A DNA stretch of 18,061 nucleotides from Dokdonella_A sp036518555 (GTDB taxonomy: Bacteria; Pseudomonadota; Gammaproteobacteria; Xanthomonadales; Rhodanobacteraceae). Shown piece after piece: positions 7,445 through 14,953 of this stretch. A program made the position numbers and the translations under genes. The DNA lies in assembly GCF_036518555.1 (NCBI RefSeq), contig NZ_DATDMY010000045.1, forward strand, positions 1 through 18,061, in the 5' to 3' direction. How positions within the stretch are numbered: position 1 is the first letter of the stretch; the number at the start of each line of letters is the position of its first letter. Under the pieces are notes generated by a model, which searched no databases, was not told where the DNA came from, and saw only the letters and a program-made list of their open reading frames with translations.

Positions 7445-8686
7445 ATGTTCCGCCCACTCGAAGTCTTCATCGGCCTGCGCTACACGCGCGCGAAGCGGCG
7501 CAATCATTTCATCTCGTTCATTTCGCTGGTGTCGATCCTCGGCATCGCGGTGGGCGTGACCGCGTTGATCACGGTGATCTCGGTCATGAACGGCTTCGAC
7601 AAGGAGCTCAAGGACCGCATCCTCGGCATGGTATCGCACGCGACCATCGAGGGTATCGGCGAGACCGTGCGCGACTGGCCCGAAGCGCTGAAGGTCGCGC
7701 GCGCCGACAGGCACGTGCTCGGCGCCGCGCCGTACGTCGAGCGCCAGGCGATGCTGCAGGGCGCGCGCGTGAGCGGCGCGATCATCCGCGGGGTCGACCC
7801 CGCGCTCGAGCCGGGCGTTTCCGAGATCGGCGCGCGCATGGTCGAGGGCCGGCTCGACGATCTCGTGCCGGGCAAGTTCGGCATCGTGCTCGGCAAGGAA
7901 CTCGCGATGACGCTCGGCGTCGGCGTCGGCGACCTCGTCACGGTGTTCGCGCCCGAGTTCAGCGCGACGCCGATCGGCGCGATACCGCGCATGAAGCGCT
8001 TCACCGTGGTCGGCGTGTTCGAGGCGGGCATGCAGGAGTACGACTCCGGCCTCGCGGTGGTCGCGCTGCAGGATGCGCAGACGCTCTATCGCCTCGACGG
8101 GCCGACCGGCATCCGCCTGCGCCTGGACGACATGTTCCAGGCATTTCCGGTCGGGCGCGAGCTGTCGCAGCAGCTCGGCCAGTTCTACCGCGTGACCGAC
8201 TGGATGCAGGGGCACAGCAACTTCTTCAAGGCGATCGCGATGGAGAAGAAGGTGATGTTCCTGATCCTCTCGCTGATCGTCGCGGTCGCCGCATTCAACC
8301 TCGTGTCGACCCTCGTCATGCTCGTGCAGGACAAGCAGGCCGATATCGCGATCCTGCGCACGCTCGGCCAGAGCCCGGCCTCGGTGATGGGCACGTTCAT
8401 GGTGCAGGGTGTGCTCGTCGGCACGCTCGGCATCGCGCTCGGCGTGCTGTTCGGAGTGCTGCTCTCGCTCAACCTGAGCGCGATCGTGCACTGGATCGAG
8501 CGGACCTTCCACGTGACGTTCCTGTCGCCGGACGTCTACTACATCAGCGAGCTTCCGAGCGACCTGCACGGATCCGACGTCGTCTGGATCACGCTCACCG
8601 CGTTCCTGTTCTGCACGTTCGCGACGCTGTACCCCGCACGACGCGCGGCGAAGACCGATCCCGCCGCCGCTCTGCGCTATGAATAG
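7445..8686 (+). CDS. lolC: Lipoprotein-releasing ABC transporter permease LolC/E family
   Basis: The protein has 413 residues, the usual length of LolC/LolE. Membrane helix 1 (FISLVSILGIAVGVTALITVISVM, about 24-47) is followed by a large periplasmic domain and three C-terminal helices (VMFLILSLIVAVAAFNLVSTLVML; GVLVGTLGIALGVLFGVLLSL; VVWITLTAFLFCTFATLYPARRAA). It ends in the family tail TDPAAALRYE. The N-terminal LRYTRAKRRNHFISFISLVSILGIAVGV is strongly LolC/E-like. The permease pulls outer-membrane-destined lipoproteins from the inner membrane and hands them to LolA. ATG 7445 has GAGGA at 7429-7433; the open frame upstream has no family similarity. lolD follows after 103 bp, but no lolE is present. 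The protein may therefore act as a homodimer (LolF-like), or LolE may be encoded elsewhere. Confidence 0.95.
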   Translation: MFRPLEVFIGLRYTRAKRRNHFISFISLVSILGIAVGVTALITVISVMNGFDKELKDRILGMVSHATIEGIGETVRDWPEALKVARADRHVLGAAPYVERQAMLQGARVSGAIIRGVDPALEPGVSEIGARMVEGRLDDLVPGKFGIVLGKELAMTLGVGVGDLVTVFAPEFSATPIGAIPRMKRFTVVGVFEAGMQEYDSGLAVVALQDAQTLYRLDGPTGIRLRLDDMFQAFPVGRELSQQLGQFYRVTDWMQGHSNFFKAIAMEKKVMFLILSLIVAVAAFNLVSTLVMLVQDKQADIAILRTLGQSPASVMGTFMVQGVLVGTLGIALGVLFGVLLSLNLSAIVHWIERTFHVTFLSPDVYYISELPSDLHGSDVVWITLTAFLFCTFATLYPARRAAKTDPAAALRYE

Positions 8687-8789
8687 CATGGACCAACGGC
8701 CGGGGCCCAAGGCCGGAGAGCACGAAGCAGGCAGCCACCGCAGGACGAGCAAGGTGCGATGAGCGGAACGACGACGAACGGACAAGACG

Positions 8790-9503
8790 ATGCACGCTTC
8801 CCAACCCTCAGCCCCCGGTCCTGACGTCGTACTGTCGGCCACGGGCGTCGCCAAGACGTACCAGGAAGGCAAGCTGCGCACCGACGTGCTGCGCGGCGTC
8901 GACCTGTCGGTGCGGCGCGGCGAGACCGTCGCGATCGTCGGTGCGTCGGGCACCGGCAAGAGCACCCTGCTGCACATTCTCGGCGGCCTCGACGCACCGA
9001 GCGCGGGCGAGGTCAGCGTCACCGGAACGGCGATGTCGCGCCTGTCGGACCGCGCGCGCGGCGAGCTGCGCAACCGGGCCCTCGGATTCGTCTACCAGTT
9101 CCATCACCTGTTGCCGGAATTCACCGCGATCGAGAACGTCTGCATGCCGCTGCTGATCCGCGGTGGCGCGATCGGCGACGCGCGCGAGCGCGCAGTCGCG
9201 CTGCTGCGGCGCGTCGGACTCGGCGAGCGGCTCGAGCACAAGCCGGGCGAGCTGTCCGGTGGCGAACGCCAGCGCTGCGCGGTCGCGCGCGCGCTCGTGA
9301 CGCGACCCGCGTGCGTGCTCGGCGACGAGCCGACCGGCAACCTCGACGAGCGCAACGCGGCGCACGTGTACGACCTCATGCTGGAGCTCAACCGCGAGAT
9401 CGGCACTGCGCTCGTGCTCGTCACGCACGACCCGAAGCTCGCGGCGCGCGCGGATCGCGTGCTGGAACTTTCCGCCGGAGCGCTGCACCCGCGCACCGCG
9501 TAG
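8790..9503 (+). CDS. lolD: Lipoprotein-releasing ABC transporter ATP-binding protein LolD
   Basis: The ATPase has 237 residues. Motifs are Walker A GASGTGKST (51-59), a Q-loop in FVYQFHHLLPEFTAIENV (100-117), ABC signature LSGGERQR (155-162), Walker B VLGDEP (176-181, Asp179/Glu180) and an H-loop in VLVTHDPKLA. The YQFHHLLPEF segment and the TYQEGKLRTDVLRGV start are diagnostic of LolD among the MacB-type ABC proteins. It supplies ATP hydrolysis to the LolC/E permease for lipoprotein release. ATG 8790 is the only reasonable start, though its ribosome site is weak. The first 12 residues (HASQPSAPGPD) extend about nine residues beyond E. coli LolD, and part of that extension is encoded by a 14-bp sequence also found between ybaB and recR. 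The 103-bp spacer before it shows no gene. Confidence 0.96.
   Translation: MHASQPSAPGPDVVLSATGVAKTYQEGKLRTDVLRGVDLSVRRGETVAIVGASGTGKSTLLHILGGLDAPSAGEVSVTGTAMSRLSDRARGELRNRALGFVYQFHHLLPEFTAIENVCMPLLIRGGAIGDARERAVALLRRVGLGERLEHKPGELSGGERQRCAVARALVTRPACVLGDEPTGNLDERNAAHVYDLMLELNREIGTALVLVTHDPKLAARADRVLELSAGALHPRTA
8800..8816 (+). repeat. Copy of the CCCAACCCTCAGCC mini-repeat within lolD
   Basis: Bases 8800-8813 are identical to 966-979 in the ybaB-recR spacer, and 8803-8816 match 955-968 at 13 of 14 positions. Here the repeat is translated as part of the extra N-terminal residues of LolD. Confidence 0.45.
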
Positions 9504-9533
9504 TTCCGTGGCACGAACAGGGCCGCGACGGAA
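9504..9533 (+). other. Weak inverted repeat after lolD
   Basis: TTCCGT (9504-9509) and ACGGAA (9528-9533) begin immediately after the lolD stop, with GGC/GCC able to extend the stem around a bulge. There is no T-run after it. It may be a processing or attenuation hairpin between lolD and comEC, or chance. Confidence 0.2.
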
Positions 9534-9566
9534 GGCGGTCGGGCGCACGCAGGAGGCGAGGGCAGG

Positions 9567-11966
9567 ATGCTCGAAGCGCGAATTCCGATCGTCGGCGTCG
9601 GTGCGGCTGTCGCAATGCTGTGCGGCGCGATCGCAGTACACGGCCTTCCCGGCTTGCCGCCGCGCGGGATCGATGTCGCGCTGACGATCGGCGGCGCGCT
9701 CGCGCTGCCGTGGCCGCGCCTGCGACCCGTCGGCTGGCTCCTGCTCGGCTTCGGCTGGTGCGCGTTCCAAGCGGGGGGTGCGCTCGATGCGCGCCTGCCG
9801 GCCGAGCTCGAAGGTCGCGACGTGCTCGTCACTGGCACGATCGACGGGCTGCCGTTGCGCCGCGACGATGCGACCCGCTTCGTGCTGCGCGTCGACGACG
9901 CGCGACTCGACGGCGCGGACCTGCCCCTGCGCGGGCGCGTACGCGCTTCGTGGTACGACGCGCCCGCGGGTGTGCCCGCGGCCTGCGAACGGTGGCAGTT
10001 GCTGCTGCGCCTCAAGCGACCGCGCGGACTCGTCAATCCGGGTGGCTTCGATGCCGAGCGCCAGGCGCTCGAGCGTGGCATCGTCGCGGTCGGTTACGTG
10101 CGCGAGGCCGGCGACGATCGCCGCGTCGCCGCGCGCACCGCGTGCATCGATCGCCTGCGCGAGTCGGTCGCGGACGGCATCGCGGCCCGCGTCGCCGATG
10201 CGCACGATGCCGCGCTGCTGCGGGCGTTCGCGATCGGCGACACGCGCGGGCTCGAGCAAGGCGATTGGGAGGTCGCGCGCGCGAACGGCATTCCGCACCT
10301 GATCGCGATCTCGGGATTCCATGTCGGCGTCGCGGGTCTGTTCGGCGTGGCCCTCGCATGGCTGACGTGGGCCGTGTTCCCGCGCCTCGCCCTGTGGCTG
10401 CCGTATCCGCTCGTGCGCGCGCCGGCGGCGTTGCTCGCCGCGGCGCTGTACGGGTTGCTCGCGGGCGGGAGCCTGCCGACGATGCGCACGCTCGCGATGA
10501 TCGCGGTCGTCGCCGCGATGCGCTTCGGCCGCCGCGACGGCGGCGCGGCGCACACGCTCGCACTCGCGTTGCTCGCGATCCTGCTCGTCGACCCGCTCGC
10601 CACGCTCGAGGCCGGATTCTGGCTCTCGTTCGTCGGCGTCGCCTTCCTCATGCTCGCGCTCGGGCCCGTGCGCGGCCGCCTGCGCTTCCTGCGCGAGCTC
10701 GGCTTCGGCCAGTTGGTCATGACGATCGCGCTCCTGCCGCTGTCGGTATGGTTCTTCGGCGAGACGTCGCTCGTCGGCGCACTGTCCAACCTGGTCGCCG
10801 TGCCCGTCGTAAGCTTCGTGATCGTGCCGCTGTGCCTGCTCGGCGTACTCGCGCTGTTGACCTGGCCGGCACCTGCGGCGCTGCTGCTGGCAATGGCCGC
10901 CAACGTCGCCCATGCGCAGTGGTGGCTCCTGCAACGGACGGCGGCCTGGCCGGGTGCGCACTGGTACGTACCCGAAGCGCCCTCGTGGGCGACGTGGCTC
11001 GCGCTCGCAGGCGCGCTCTGGTTGTTCCTGCCTCGCGCGGTGCCGGGACGCCTGCTCGGAGCGCTGCTGTTCCTGCCGTTGCTCTGGCCGCCGCGCGCGG
11101 CGCCCGGCCCCGGCGCGTTCGAGGCGGTCGTCATCGACGTCGGCCAGGGGCTCGCGGTGCTCGTGCGCACGCGGGACCATGCGCTGCTGTTCGATGCCGG
11201 TGCGCGCTACCCGTCGGAGTTCGATCTCGGGGAGGTCGCGGTGCTGCCGAGCGTGCGCGCGCTCGGCGTCGGGCGCCTCGACCGCCTCGTGGTCAGCCAC
11301 GGCGACAACGACCATGCCGGCGGCGCGGCGGCCGTCGCCCAGGCGTTCCCGCGTGCCGAACGTTCCAGCGGCGAACCCGAGCGCATCGCGATCGGCGCCG
11401 CGCCGTGCCACGCGGGCGAGACCTGGGAGTGGGACGGCGTGCGCTTCCGCATGCTGGGTCCGTCGGCGGAGACCGTCGCGACGGCCGCGCGCGGCAACGA
11501 CCGCTCATGCGTGCTGCTCGTCGAGGGACGCGCGGGGCGGCTGTTGCTGCCGGGCGACATCAGCCGTCGCGTCGAAGCCGACGTCGCTGCCGTCGTCGGT
11601 GCAGGACCGCCGCTCGCCGTCGTCGTGCCGCACCACGGCAGCCGCAGCTCGTCGAGTCCGCGGTTCCTCGCCGCATTGCGCCCGGTGATCGCGGTCGTTT
11701 CGGCCGGCTGGCGCAACCGATTCCACCATCCCGCGGCCGACGTCGTCGCACGCTACCTTGCGATCGGCTCCGAGCTCGTCAACACCGCCGACGCCGGAGC
11801 GGTGCGGCTCGCGTTCCCGGCCGATGCGCGGCCTCGCATCGTCGCGCGCGAACGCGTGCGGCAATGGCGCTACTGGCGCGAGGGCGTGCGGGATGCGGGA
11901 GCTGGCGTGCGCCAGGACGCGCCTGCGTCGACGCCCTCACAGACTGCATCGGCGGCGCTGCTATGA
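9567..11966 (+). CDS. comEC: DNA internalization-related competence protein ComEC/Rec2
   Basis: The protein has 799 residues, full length for the family. Order: N-terminal hydrophobic segments and a soluble DUF4131-type domain (about 1-200), then the multi-spanning Competence domain (about 217-480) opened by LLRAFAIGDTRGLEQGDWEVARANGIPHLIAISGFHVGV. From about 518 a periplasmic metallo-beta-lactamase domain follows (VVIDVGQGLAVLVR, HGDNDH at 578-583, HHGSRSSSSP near 689). ComEC forms the inner-membrane channel for single-stranded DNA during transformation, and the MBL domain is thought to degrade the other strand. The first metal site reads HxDxDH, the usual ComEC variant of HxHxDH. ATG 9567 has AGGAGG at 9551-9556. 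The gene lies 63 bp after lolD. The intact frame suggests that natural transformation is at least genetically possible. Confidence 0.96.
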   Translation: MLEARIPIVGVGAAVAMLCGAIAVHGLPGLPPRGIDVALTIGGALALPWPRLRPVGWLLLGFGWCAFQAGGALDARLPAELEGRDVLVTGTIDGLPLRRDDATRFVLRVDDARLDGADLPLRGRVRASWYDAPAGVPAACERWQLLLRLKRPRGLVNPGGFDAERQALERGIVAVGYVREAGDDRRVAARTACIDRLRESVADGIAARVADAHDAALLRAFAIGDTRGLEQGDWEVARANGIPHLIAISGFHVGVAGLFGVALAWLTWAVFPRLALWLPYPLVRAPAALLAAALYGLLAGGSLPTMRTLAMIAVVAAMRFGRRDGGAAHTLALALLAILLVDPLATLEAGFWLSFVGVAFLMLALGPVRGRLRFLRELGFGQLVMTIALLPLSVWFFGETSLVGALSNLVAVPVVSFVIVPLCLLGVLALLTWPAPAALLLAMAANVAHAQWWLLQRTAAWPGAHWYVPEAPSWATWLALAGALWLFLPRAVPGRLLGALLFLPLLWPPRAAPGPGAFEAVVIDVGQGLAVLVRTRDHALLFDAGARYPSEFDLGEVAVLPSVRALGVGRLDRLVVSHGDNDHAGGAAAVAQAFPRAERSSGEPERIAIGAAPCHAGETWEWDGVRFRMLGPSAETVATAARGNDRSCVLLVEGRAGRLLLPGDISRRVEADVAAVVGAGPPLAVVVPHHGSRSSSSPRFLAALRPVIAVVSAGWRNRFHHPAADVVARYLAIGSELVNTADAGAVRLAFPADARPRIVARERVRQWRYWREGVRDAGAGVRQDAPASTPSQTASAALL

Positions 11967-11967
11967 T
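11962..11967 (+). promoter_or_regulatory. Possible -10 box before exbB
   Basis: TATGAT matches the sigma-70 -10 consensus at five of six positions, rare in this GC-rich sequence, and spans the comEC stop codon 31 bp before exbB. No good -35 box is seen 16-18 bp upstream. It may give exbB-exbD-msbA-lpxK an internal promoter, or may only reflect the overlapping ATGA. Confidence 0.25.
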
Positions 11968-11998
11968 GCCGCCAGCGACGTTATCCGAAGGGTGTCAC

Positions 11999-12658
11999 GT
12001 GTTCGAACTCCTGATGGCCGGCAGCTGGGCGATGTTGCCGATCCTGGTCTGTTCCGCGATCGCGCTGGCGATCATCCTCGAGCGTTTCTGGACCTTGCGC
12101 CGCAAGACCGTCGTCCCGCCGGGGCTCGGCAACGAGGTGCGCGAGTGGGCGCGCACGCGCAAACTCGACCCCGAGCATCTCAACGCCTTGCGTACGAACT
12201 CGCCGCTCGGCGAGTTGCTCGCCGCCGCGCTCACGGTGCGCAACCGCCCGCGCGAAGTCATCAAGGAGCGCGTCGAGGACACCGGCCGCCACGTCGTGCA
12301 CCGTCTGGGGCGTTTCCTCAACACGCTCGGCACGATCGCGCTGATTTCGCCGCTGCTCGGCCTGCTCGGCACCGTGTTCGGCCTCATCCGCATGTTCTTC
12401 GCGGTGATGGTCAGCGGCGTCGGCGACCCGCTCAAGATGGCCGGCGGCATCGGCGAGGCGCTCGTCTGCACCGCGGCGGGCTTGTGCGTCGCGATTCCGG
12501 CTTACGCATTCCACCGCTACTTCCGCAGTCGTGTCGACGGGCTCGTGGTCGAGATGGAGCGCCAGGTGTTCCTGCTCACCGACGAACTCACCGCGACCAC
12601 CGAGGTGCCCGCGGCCGCCCCTGCCGGCGCAGTGCGCGTCGCGCGCTCGGCAGTCTGA
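11999..12658 (+). CDS. exbB: ExbB/TolQ/MotA-family proton channel protein
   Basis: The protein has 219 residues from GTG 11999, which has AAGGG at 11988-11992 about 6 nt upstream and yields the family start (M/V)FELLMAGSWAMLPI. ATGs at 11963 and 11966, overlapping the comEC stop, are in frame and remain possible starts. Three hydrophobic segments are visible: about 9-27; 106-135 (TLGTIALISPLLGLLGTVFGLIRMFF); and 148-172 (AGGIGEALVCTAAGLCVAIPAYAF). The last two carry the conserved polar channel motifs of ExbB and TolQ. With ExbD it forms a proton-driven stator that powers TonB-like or Tol-like proteins. No tonB or tolA gene is beside it. exbD starts 10 bp downstream. Confidence 0.93.
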   Translation: MFELLMAGSWAMLPILVCSAIALAIILERFWTLRRKTVVPPGLGNEVREWARTRKLDPEHLNALRTNSPLGELLAAALTVRNRPREVIKERVEDTGRHVVHRLGRFLNTLGTIALISPLLGLLGTVFGLIRMFFAVMVSGVGDPLKMAGGIGEALVCTAAGLCVAIPAYAFHRYFRSRVDGLVVEMERQVFLLTDELTATTEVPAAAPAGAVRVARSAV

Positions 12659-12668
12659 GGCCACCGAC

Positions 12669-13100
12669 GTGAGGATCGCTGCCGCCCGCCGCGAGGACGA
12701 CTTCGAGATCAACGTGATCTCGCTCATCGACGTGCTGCTGACCCTGCTCATGTTCTTCGTGCTGACCACGACGTTCGTGCAGAACTCGCGCATGCAGGTG
12801 AGCCTGCCGCAAGCCGAGTCGAGCGAGCAGACCGAGCAGCGCGATGCGTTCGTCGTGCTGATCGACCGCGATGGGCGCTACTACATCGACAACAACGAGG
12901 TACTGAACCCGGGGCTCGATTCGCTCAAGGAAGCGATCTCGCGTTTCGCCGGCGACGACCGCTCGCGCGCGGTCGTGCTGCGTGCGGACGCGATGACGCC
13001 GCACCAGGCGGTCGTCACCGCGATGGACGCGCTCGGCCAGCTCGGCTTCACGCGCCTGTCGATCGCCATCGCACAGACACAGGCGGCGGGCGCCAAGTGA
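12669..13100 (+). CDS. exbD: ExbD/TolR-family biopolymer transport protein
   Basis: The protein has 143 residues from GTG 12669, with only 10 bp after the exbB stop. A short charged cytoplasmic start (ARREDDFEIN) leads into one membrane helix (VISLIDVLLTLLMFFVLTTTFV, about 16-37). Asp21 is the conserved protonatable residue of ExbD/TolR. A periplasmic domain follows, with YYIDNNEV and VVLRADAMTPHQAVVTAMDALGQLGFTRLSIA, the typical C-terminal ExbD fold. It partners with ExbB to couple the proton gradient to an envelope process. The stop codon overlaps the msbA start (GTGA, 13097-13100). The longer open frame upstream is not coding. ExbD is preferred over TolR because of the exbB neighbour and the absence of pal-tol genes. 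Confidence 0.93.
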   Translation: MRIAAARREDDFEINVISLIDVLLTLLMFFVLTTTFVQNSRMQVSLPQAESSEQTEQRDAFVVLIDRDGRYYIDNNEVLNPGLDSLKEAISRFAGDDRSRAVVLRADAMTPHQAVVTAMDALGQLGFTRLSIAIAQTQAAGAK

Positions 13101-14884
13101 ACCAGGCAGACGCGGCGACGCGTTCGAGCCTGGCGGTCTACCTGCGGCTGCTCGGTCATGCGCGCCGCTACTGGTTCGTCGCATCGGTCGTCGTCGTGGC
13201 GATGGTCACCGACGCGGCCTGCATGGGCCTGTTCGCGGGCACGATCAAGCCGATGCTCGACAACCTGTTCATCGCGCGCGACCCGGTCAGCATCTTCTGG
13301 ATCCCGATCGTCATCGTGGCGATCTTCGCGCTGCGCAGCGTCGCGATCTACACGACGGATTTCGGCACCGCCTACGTCGGACGCGGCGTCGTGCAGCAGT
13401 TGCGCCAGCAGGTCTTCGATCACTACCTGCGCCTGCCGGCTTCGTTCTTCGACCGGGAGTCGTCCGGCCACCAGATCGCGCGCATCACCTACAGTTCGGA
13501 GCAGGTCGCGCAGGCGACCACCGAGGCGGTCAAGATCGCGGTCATCGACGGCCTCAGCGTCGTCGCCTACGTCGCCGTCATGCTGCGCGCGAGCGTGCAG
13601 CTCACGCTCGCATTGCTCGTGATGGTGCCGCTGGTCGGCGCGCTCGTGGTCTGGGTCGGCCGCCGCTACCGGCGCATCAGCCGCCGCATCCAGGGCTCGA
13701 TGGGTACGGTCAGCGGCGTGATCGAGGAAGTCGTCGGCGCGAATCGGGAAGTGAAGGTGTTCGGCGGCCAGGCGTACGAGTCCGCGCGCTTCAACGAAGT
13801 CTCCGAGCAGGCGCGCCGACTCGGGCTCAAGGTCGCGTCGACGAACGGGCTGTCGAGCGCGCTCGTGCAGCTGATCGCGGCGCTGTCGCTCGCGCTGATC
13901 ATCTACTTCGCGACGCGGCCGTCGATGCTCGACGTACTGTCGCCGGGCGCGTTCACCTCGCTGATCCTCGCGATGGGCGGCATCCTGCCGTCGCTCAAGC
14001 GCCTCACCACGGTGCAGGCGAACCTGCAACGCGGCATCGCCGCCGCGGACGAGATCTTCGGCCTGATCGACACGCCGCCGGAACGCGACGAGGGCACGGT
14101 CGAGCTCGCGCGCTGCCGAGGGGACATCGTGCTGCGCGAGGTCGGCATGCGCTACCCCGGCACGACGCGTGCCGCGCTCGAGGGCATCGACATCGCGTGC
14201 GCCCACGGCAGCGTGACCGCACTCGTCGGTCGCTCCGGCAGCGGCAAATCGACGCTCGCAAGCCTGATCCCGCGCTTCCATGAGCCGTCTTCGGGCGAGA
14301 TCCTGCTCGACGGTCGCCCGCTCGCGGACTACACCCTCGCGAGCCTGCGCCGGCAGATCGCCTGGGTCGGGCAGGGCGTCGCGCTGTTCGACGACAGCGT
14401 CGCGCGCAACATCGCCTACGGCGCGCTCGCCGACGCGAGCGAGGCCGACATCGTCGCCGCGGCCCAGGCCGCCAACGCGATGGAGTTCATCGGACAGATG
14501 CCGCAAGGCATCCACAGCCGCATCGGGGCGGGCGGCAGCCTGCTCTCGGGCGGCCAGCGCCAACGCATCGCGATCGCGCGCGCGCTGCTCAAGGACGCGC
14601 CGATCCTCATCCTCGACGAGGCGACGAGCGCGCTCGACAGCGAGTCGGAACGACTCGTCCAGGACGCCCTGCAGCGGCTCATGCGCGATCGCACCGTCAT
14701 CGTGATCGCGCACCGGCTGTCGACGGTCGAGCATGCCGACCAGATCGTCGTGCTCGATCGCGGCCGCGTCGTGGAACGCGGCACGCACGCAGCGCTGATC
14801 GCGCGCGCAGGCAGCTATGCGGCGCTGCACCGGCTCCAGTTCAAGGACGCGCCGGTGGCGCTGCCCGCGCGGGCCGATGCCTGA
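13097..14884 (+). CDS. msbA: Lipid A export ABC transporter MsbA
   Basis: The protein has 595 residues and is a half-transporter with fused membrane and ATPase domains. Six membrane helices occupy about residues 20-300, including the second-helix region IPIVIVAIFALRSVAIYTTDFGTAYVGRGVVQ and the coupling-helix area YEVS-like FDRESSGHQIARITYSSEQV. The ATPase has Walker A GRSGSGKST (378-386), signature LSGGQ (483-487) and Walker B ILILDEATSALDS with Asp507/Glu508, then an H-loop in IVIAHRLSTVEHADQI. MsbA flips the core-lipid A precursor across the inner membrane. GTG 13097 overlaps the exbD stop by 4 bp, implying coupled translation. Immediate linkage to lpxK favours MsbA over other exporters of the same fold. 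Confidence 0.94.
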   Translation: MNQADAATRSSLAVYLRLLGHARRYWFVASVVVVAMVTDAACMGLFAGTIKPMLDNLFIARDPVSIFWIPIVIVAIFALRSVAIYTTDFGTAYVGRGVVQQLRQQVFDHYLRLPASFFDRESSGHQIARITYSSEQVAQATTEAVKIAVIDGLSVVAYVAVMLRASVQLTLALLVMVPLVGALVVWVGRRYRRISRRIQGSMGTVSGVIEEVVGANREVKVFGGQAYESARFNEVSEQARRLGLKVASTNGLSSALVQLIAALSLALIIYFATRPSMLDVLSPGAFTSLILAMGGILPSLKRLTTVQANLQRGIAAADEIFGLIDTPPERDEGTVELARCRGDIVLREVGMRYPGTTRAALEGIDIACAHGSVTALVGRSGSGKSTLASLIPRFHEPSSGEILLDGRPLADYTLASLRRQIAWVGQGVALFDDSVARNIAYGALADASEADIVAAAQAANAMEFIGQMPQGIHSRIGAGGSLLSGGQRQRIAIARALLKDAPILILDEATSALDSESERLVQDALQRLMRDRTVIVIAHRLSTVEHADQIVVLDRGRVVERGTHAALIARAGSYAALHRLQFKDAPVALPARADA

Positions 14885-14887
14885 GCG

Positions 14888-14953
14888 ATGGCTGCGAGCC
14901 TGCCAGCGATGCCGGGGGTACGCGACGCCGGCCGCGCCGGGGCGGAACGTTGA
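14888..14953 (+). CDS. Candidate 21-residue micro-ORF bridging msbA and lpxK
   Basis: ATG 14888 lies 3 bp after the msbA stop and opens 21 codons (MAASLPAMPG...). Its TGA (14951-14953) overlaps the TTG start of lpxK. Nothing in the peptide is recognisable, and the ribosome site is only weak. The geometry would let ribosomes finishing msbA reinitiate and be delivered to lpxK. In GC-rich DNA such short frames arise easily by chance, so this is tentative. Confidence 0.2.
   Translation: MAASLPAMPGVRDAGRAGAER

Noticed and set aside
8808..11411. An 867-codon open frame on the minus strand opposite lolD and comEC
   Set aside because: Its product is Arg/Glu/Gln/Ala-rich with no domain pattern, and it lies opposite two genes with full sets of family motifs. 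Long antisense frames are expected when third positions are almost all G or C.
9311..11998. A long plus-strand frame running through comEC in a second frame into exbB
   Set aside because: Only the part from about 11999 resembles a protein family (ExbB). The upstream part is Arg-rich shadow sequence of comEC.
12881..14830. A 649-codon minus-strand frame opposite msbA
   Set aside because: It is composed of Arg/Asp/His/Ala-rich sequence without recognisable motifs, and msbA on the other strand has all ABC transporter motifs in place.
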